DNA of 8,578 nt from Acidimicrobiaceae bacterium (lineage in GTDB: Bacteria; Actinomycetota; Acidimicrobiia; Acidimicrobiales; MedAcidi-G1), in the NCBI GenBank assembly GCA_002714485.1, contig PAXM01000021.1:42081-50658 (forward strand), in the 5' to 3' direction. The translations under genes were made by a program, and so were the position numbers. How positions within the stretch are numbered: position 1 is the first letter of the stretch; every line of letters starts with the position of its first letter. This document shows, piece by piece, positions 5,824 through 8,578 of this stretch. The notes beneath the pieces were generated by a model that searched no databases, had not been told where the DNA came from, and worked only from the letters and a program-made list of their open reading frames with translations.

Positions 5824-6609
5824 ATGCGCGCCACCCCGGCTGTCAACCGGTTGATTCTGGTCGTGCTCGCCGCAGCAGCCTTATTGGCCGTCCTCCCGTC
5901 GTTGCTCGGCGAACGGTCGCTGTTAGTGGTGACGGTGGGAGACAGCGTGACGTACGACGCGGATCCGGGGATCCGGGCTGCCCTAGAACTCGCAGGGTCG
6001 GTGGTGGTCGACACCCGGTCGATCGGTGGAGTGGGTGTACTCCGTCCGGGGATCGATGGCTACCTTGACGAGGCCATGACCGGCGATCCTGACGTCGTAG
6101 TAGTGATGCTGGGTGGTTGGGACCTTGGAGAGATCGTCGCCGATCCCGATGCCTACGAGGCTCGGCTCGATGTCGTGGCGGATCGATTGACCGACCGGGG
6201 TGCCCACGTCGTATGGCTGGACATGCCACCCACCCCACCGGGTGAAGGCATCGAAGAGGCGCGACAGCTTGCCAACCGTCTGTTCGCGGATCTTGCCAAG
6301 AGGCATGACGACGTGACACACATCGCTACTGGCCCTCTTCTGGGGAACGAGGAGGGCCTATTCACGCGTTTCCGCACAGGAGTCGATGGCGAGCGGGTGC
6401 AGGTCCGGAAGGTACGCGATGGCGGCGACGACGGACACCTCTGTCCGGGTGGAGCGGCGCTGCTGGGGGAAGCGGTGCTGGTCGTCCTGATCGAGCGGTT
6501 TGGCGTGTCCGAGCCGTCGCCGAGGTGGTGGTTGGGTCCGTGGGTCGGGGACGCTCGTTACGACGATCCACCAGGGGCATGTACGGCAATGGGCGACGGG
6601 TCGAGGTGA
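5824..6609 (+). CDS. Membrane-anchored SGNH-family hydrolase/acyltransferase domain protein
   Basis: This 261-residue protein has an N-terminal signal anchor (about residues 8-28, with no lipobox Cys), so its domain should face outward. Block I is VTVGDSVTYD with nucleophile Ser41. Block II has SIGGVG (66-71). Block III is VVMLGGWDL (93-101), where the usual oxyanion Asn is replaced by Trp99. Block V is GDDGHLCPGG with Asp202 and catalytic His205. The block V form (DGHLCPxG) and the Gly-Trp in block III resemble the SGNH domains fused to or working with acyltransferase-3 membrane proteins in surface-glycan O-acetylation; here the domain stands alone. It resembles the SGNH gene at 2310 in its PDVVVVM block III strand, so the two may be distant paralogues. 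The last 52 bases overlap the 3' end of the converging glycosyltransferase gene. The start has no Shine-Dalgarno. Confidence 0.8.
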   Translation: MRATPAVNRLILVVLAAAALLAVLPSLLGERSLLVVTVGDSVTYDADPGIRAALELAGSVVVDTRSIGGVGVLRPGIDGYLDEAMTGDPDVVVVMLGGWDLGEIVADPDAYEARLDVVADRLTDRGAHVVWLDMPPTPPGEGIEEARQLANRLFADLAKRHDDVTHIATGPLLGNEEGLFTRFRTGVDGERVQVRKVRDGGDDGHLCPGGAALLGEAVLVVLIERFGVSEPSPRWWLGPWVGDARYDDPPGACTAMGDGSR

Positions 6610-7958
6610 CTGGCTCCGCGACGGTCGGTCCACCAGCCGAAGGCTGCGTCTATGGCTACGGCGGCGAGGATCACGATGGAGGTCTCGGCGGCGGTCCGGT
6701 AGCGGGTGTTGCCGAATGCGCTCGCAGCTGTGAGCGTTGCGATGGGGATCCACGCGGCTAGGACTAGCAGTGGGCCCCGCCTCCGGCCGACGAGGACAAT
6801 TCCGGCCGCTGCTGCCGGTACCAGCATGGTGAACTGCACCAATCCGAGGGCCGACACGGCGAACGATCGCCGATCAGCAAGCACGTCACGACGTAGTTGT
6901 CCGATCGGCTCGTACACACCCCACATGCGACCGATCCGGGCTGGAACTACGACCGAGAGCAGGCGCCCCCTGTTGTCTGACACGTAGGCCGCAGCTCGAT
7001 CGCGAGCCACCTCGTCACGTTCCACCTCGTTGAGCAGGCTCCCATCGCGTCCGTACGGGGTGGGGAGGCCGCATTCCAGGTTCCAGTAGCCAAGGTCTGG
7101 GCCGTGGTAGGTGGCGTCGCAATTTGCCTGCACCAGAACAGTGCCCATCCCGTTGGAGAACAGGACAGGTGTATCGAACGCGAGCGTATTGCGGATGAAC
7201 CATGGCAGACACAGAAGGAGGGCCGCGAGACCACAGACCGTGTAACGGACTAGCCGAGCGCGCCATGGGAGCGTTGACCGGAGTAGTACCACACCCGCTA
7301 CTAGCGGGAGGAATAGCACCAACTCGGCTCGCGTCAACGCTGCGACACCACCGACGAGGCCGAGAACAGCCGCCGACCGCACTGTGGGGGCGCGCCAGAA
7401 GCGAACCCCCATCAGCATGGTGGCAGTGGCCGTCGCGATAGCAGCTGTTTCAGCCATGAGGAGGCCGTCATTGACCCAGATGAAGGCGTAGACGGCGGTC
7501 AAGGCTGCGGCCAGTAATCCCAGTCGTTCGGAACGGACCTCCCGACCGAGGAGGCCCATGAGAACGATGGCGGGTAGTCCCATCAGGACGGCCACAAACT
7601 GCTGGGCGACGATTGATGTGGCCCCTAGGAACGAGGCGACGCCCAGGATCATGGTCCAGATCGGGGGGTGACCAGCCGTGGGTTCGACGTGGCCGATTGG
7701 AGTTTGGACGACTGTTGTTGCAGCTTCGTCCACTAGGACCACGTCCATGCCCCCAAACAGGTGGCGGAGTGGCTCTGGGAAGCCGAGGCCGTCTGCCCAT
7801 AGGTTGGCAGCGAGGTGGTAGCTGGAGGCATCGCCACTGAGGGGGTTGTCCGCCGCTATGAGCACGAGGTAGGTCAGCCGAACGACCAGTCCCACCGCCA
7901 CGATCAGGGCCATGCGTCCCCGGAACGTGACCGGGTGGCCTTGCCGGAATAGATTCAT
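6558..7958 (-). CDS. GT39/ArnT-like integral membrane glycosyltransferase (GT-C fold)
   Basis: This is a 466-residue, highly hydrophobic protein with many transmembrane helices. The first (about residues 16-36) is followed by an outer loop with SGDASSYHLAANLWADG. Asp43 there fits the catalytic Asp of protein-mannosyltransferase/ArnT-type GT-C enzymes. Next come GHPPIWTMIL (96-105), then helices with GLLMAETAA and LTRAELVLFLPL, and a large extracytoplasmic segment after PWFIRN containing QANCDATYHGPDLGYWNLEC. Such enzymes transfer a sugar from a polyprenyl-phosphate donor to a lipid, glycan or protein outside the cytoplasmic membrane. The GT2 gene at 3652-4395 could make that donor. The frame extends to a TTG at 7985, but the ATG at 7958 overlaps the deacetylase stop as ATGA and starts with a sensible N-terminus, so I chose it. 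The acceptor is unknown. Confidence 0.87.
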   Translation of the reverse strand: MNLFRQGHPVTFRGRMALIVAVGLVVRLTYLVLIAADNPLSGDASSYHLAANLWADGLGFPEPLRHLFGGMDVVLVDEAATTVVQTPIGHVEPTAGHPPIWTMILGVASFLGATSIVAQQFVAVLMGLPAIVLMGLLGREVRSERLGLLAAALTAVYAFIWVNDGLLMAETAAIATATATMLMGVRFWRAPTVRSAAVLGLVGGVAALTRAELVLFLPLVAGVVLLRSTLPWRARLVRYTVCGLAALLLCLPWFIRNTLAFDTPVLFSNGMGTVLVQANCDATYHGPDLGYWNLECGLPTPYGRDGSLLNEVERDEVARDRAAAYVSDNRGRLLSVVVPARIGRMWGVYEPIGQLRRDVLADRRSFAVSALGLVQFTMLVPAAAAGIVLVGRRRGPLLVLAAWIPIATLTAASAFGNTRYRTAAETSIVILAAVAIDAAFGWWTDRRGASHLDPSPIAVHAPGGSS

Positions 7959-8578
7959 CGGTCGCGCAGCCGTCCGTCGGCCCAACGGGCAACACGACCG
8001 ACCTCGGGCGCTGTGGTGGGGTCGACGACCGGGAGGTCGGATCCATCCTCGGCTAGATCCCTTGCCACCTCACCCAAAGGTCGGGCCACTGGGTCGCTCA
8101 GGAGTTGTCGGACCTGACGTTCCATACGGGATCGGCGCAGCCAGGCGACCCGGCTGGCCAACATCCCGATGTGCTGGTGCGGGTGAAAGGCCTCGTCGGG
8201 GTCGAACTCCCATGGGTGGCAGTAGGCCCATAGCGCCTCGGCGTCACCTGATCGACGGAGGCCGTACTGGCGCACAAACGAGGGAAGAAGCCGGAGGTAG
8301 GTGCCACCAAGGTATGGCAGGTCAAATCCGGGGAGCCGGACTAGAGGGCAGGGGAACTCGATCGGACCGTCCAGCCACCGGAAAGGTCGCCGGGGTAGAC
8401 CTGGCCAGCCGAAGAGAGGGCTAGGGCCGGGAAGGACGCTGGACGAGTAGGTGAAGCCGGTTTGAGTGATGACGGGCAGGGCCCAGGCGGCAGAAGGAAC
8501 GAGCGACATCATTGGGGCCCGGAAGCCGGTCACTGCCTGATCGGCCAGATCCTGGAGCAGCGCTCGGCCTCGGCGGCA
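7955..8578 (-). CDS. Polysaccharide deacetylase, exosortase-locus (XrtA/DUF3473) type, C-terminal part
   Basis: The last 207 residues are present; the gene enters from beyond the right edge, and the frame is open to base 8578. The visible part starts in a helix (RRGRALLQDLADQAV). Next is the NodB-domain motif GFRAPMMS, whose Arg and Pro form motif 3. WALPVITQTGFTYSSSVLPG, PIEFPCPLVRLPG and GGTYLRLLP follow, and then YCHPWEFDP, where the His is the motif-5 general acid. This order, with the HPWEFDP and GGxYxRLLP signatures, matches the deacetylases of exosortase/PEP-CTERM-linked exopolysaccharide loci. They remove N-acetyl groups from polysaccharide. The catalytic Asp and zinc-binding motifs 1 and 2 lie outside the window. 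The stop overlaps the glycosyltransferase start by 4 bases, so the two genes are one operon. Confidence 0.85.
   Translation of the reverse strand, partial: CRRGRALLQDLADQAVTGFRAPMMSLVPSAAWALPVITQTGFTYSSSVLPGPSPLFGWPGLPRRPFRWLDGPIEFPCPLVRLPGFDLPYLGGTYLRLLPSFVRQYGLRRSGDAEALWAYCHPWEFDPDEAFHPHQHIGMLASRVAWLRRSRMERQVRQLLSDPVARPLGEVARDLAEDGSDLPVVDPTTAPEVGRVARWADGRLRDR

Noticed and set aside
7959..7985. Longer glycosyltransferase start at TTG 7985
   Set aside because: TTG is a weak start and the extension lies inside the deacetylase gene. The ATG at 7958 forms a normal ATGA overlap.
1..8578. Mobile elements, CRISPR arrays, tRNA or rRNA genes
   Set aside because: I saw no transposase or integrase motifs, no spaced repeat array and no tRNA-like cloverleaf. 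The densely packed genes leave no gap over 170 bases.

Overview
The window is GC-rich, densely packed bacterial DNA with frequent GTG starts, few Shine-Dalgarno sequences, several 4-bp ATGA gene junctions and an Actinobacteria-type LexA box. Together with the protein families present, this suggests Actinomycetota. An environmental or marine Acidimicrobiia-like organism is my best guess, but that is inference from sequence style and not a database match.

Left part (1-1810), all on the minus strand, read from right to left: an AlkB-type Fe(II)/2-oxoglutarate dioxygenase with a LexA/SOS box at its 5' end, then a classical short-chain dehydrogenase (SDR), then the first 52 residues of an NT5C-type HAD nucleotidase cut by the window edge. 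Just upstream of alkB is a strong bidirectional hairpin terminator (1777-1810), which closes a small membrane-protein gene of unknown function (1823-2143, minus).

Middle part (2144-5718): a divergent intergenic region leads to a plus-strand, membrane-anchored SGNH/GDSL (DUF459-like) protein (2310-3287). It converges with a four-gene minus-strand operon, in transcription order: a two-TM protein of unknown function (5718-5362), a GNAT-fold N-acyltransferase of the exopolysaccharide-locus type (5354-4401), a DPM1-like GT2 glycosyltransferase (4395-3652) and a DUF2304 membrane protein (3655-3299). These genes are separated by 7 and 5 bases or overlap by 4.

Right part (5719-8578): a second membrane-anchored SGNH protein on the plus strand (5824-6609) overlaps tail to tail with a minus-strand multi-TM GT39/ArnT-like glycosyltransferase (7958-6558). 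That gene is joined by an ATGA overlap to a polysaccharide deacetylase of the exosortase-locus type, which runs off the right edge.

From 2310 rightwards the gene set (two GT families that use or make polyprenyl-phosphate sugars, DUF2304, GNAT, polysaccharide deacetylase, two exported SGNH esterase/acetyltransferase candidates) reads as a cell-surface glycan assembly and decoration locus. The two SGNH proteins each lack a different canonical catalytic-block residue (Asp replaced by His in one, Asn replaced by Trp in the other). The other notable points are the SOS box that redefines the alkB start and the orphan small membrane protein with its own strong terminator. I saw no tRNA, rRNA, CRISPR array, IS element or phage gene.
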